Source: Seriola aureovittata (taxonomy: Eukaryota > Chordata > Actinopteri > Carangiformes > Carangidae). Taken from it: a stretch of DNA of 64,000 nt. The notes beneath the pieces were generated by a model. It saw only the letters and a list, made by a program, of their open reading frames with translations, was not told where the DNA came from and did no database searches. The translations under genes and the position numbers were made by a program. The stretch covers positions 4,184,694 to 4,248,693 of the forward strand of contig NC_079369.1 in the NCBI RefSeq assembly GCF_021018895.1. Direction: 5' to 3'. Below are positions 63,660 to 64,000 of the stretch, one piece after another (the first letter of the stretch is position 1; each line of letters starts with the position of its first letter).

Positions 63660-64000
63660 ATAATAATGAGGCACAAAAAAGTCAAAATCTATCCAAGAGA
63701 TATCGAAAGTTGTTGGTTTGTCAAAATCAACAGTTGAGTACTTTCTAAAAAAACGATTTGCATGACCGCACAGCAAGTCAACAATGCTCTCCAGGATGTA
63801 GGTGTACACGTTTCCTATGTCAACAATCAAGACGTCACGATCGAAAACCTCAGAGGTTTCACCACAAGGTGCAAACCACAAAAACGGAAAGGCCTGGTAG
63901 CAGTGCACAAAAACACACAAAAAGAAAGTTCTGGAGTTCTCATGGGCTGATGAAACAAAATGAAGGAGAGAAGAAAGGGTGAAGGAAAAAGGGAACAGCT
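63660..64000 (+). mobile_element. Broken Tc1/mariner-type transposase, cut by the right edge
   Basis: Three frames together show pieces of a Tc1-like transposase in order. About 63681-63755 gives a helix-turn-helix stretch (SIQEISKVVGLSKSTVEYF). From 63762 comes MTAQQVNNALQDVGVHVS…, followed by TIENLRGFTTRCKP, matching the second DNA-binding half. At about 63936-63959 a third frame gives WADETK, the context of the first catalytic Asp of the DD34E triad. The frame changes between pieces and the linker between the two binding halves is shorter than usual, so the copy is frameshifted and internally deleted. The remaining catalytic part, if present, lies outside the window. Confidence 0.7.

Noticed and set aside
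63561..63920. 119-codon minus-strand frame
   Set aside because: Antisense shadow of the Tc1-type transposase relic.
1..64000. CRISPR array, operon, rRNA or phage-type system
   Set aside because: No regularly spaced repeats, no dense gene clusters, and the sequence is clearly vertebrate.

Overview
The window looks like a piece of a ray-finned (percomorph-type) fish genome. It is AT-rich and gene-poor, has vertebrate GT-AG splice sites and long CA/GT/GA microsatellites, and carries many short inverted-repeat DNA transposons of kinds familiar from teleosts: Tc1-like, hAT-like, Harbinger-like palindromes, and a TTAA-flanked family. There is no bacterial-style gene organisation. Most long open frames are chance frames in intron sequence.

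One gene can be assembled with confidence. It lies on the minus strand and covers almost the whole window. Exon 1 (start codon 60237-60235, donor after 60180), exon 2 (53910-53789), a 48-nt exon 3 (49373-49326) and exon 4 (223-18) join in one frame with good splice sites at every junction. The first 144 residues are a short leader, a RING-CH (C4HC3) zinc finger split over exons 2 and 3, and a first membrane helix plus the beginning of a second. This is the plan of a MARCH/K3-type membrane E3 ubiquitin ligase. The finger is divergent and I cannot name the orthologue. The remaining exon(s) lie beyond the left edge.

Region by region: 1-223 is exon 4. 224-49325 is a 49-kb intron. It holds transposon relics, an imperfect tandem duplication near 29.7-30.3 kb, several microsatellites, stretches resembling conserved non-coding elements (about 5.3-5.7, 15.3-15.7, 31.5-32.3 and 45.6-46.1 kb), and an unexplained coding-like stretch at 8575-8770. 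49374-53788 is intron 2, with a LINE 3'-end relic. 53911-60179 is intron 1. 60180 to about 60600 is exon 1 and the probable promoter, which has an inverted CCAAT box and ETS- and IRF-like motifs. From 60.6 kb rightward is upstream flanking DNA, ending in a broken Tc1-type transposase that runs off the window.

The most interesting points are the divergent RING-CH ligase and its immune-flavoured promoter motifs, the unidentified exon-like ORF at 8.6 kb, and two matching inverted copies of a TTAA-flanked non-autonomous element about 20 kb apart.
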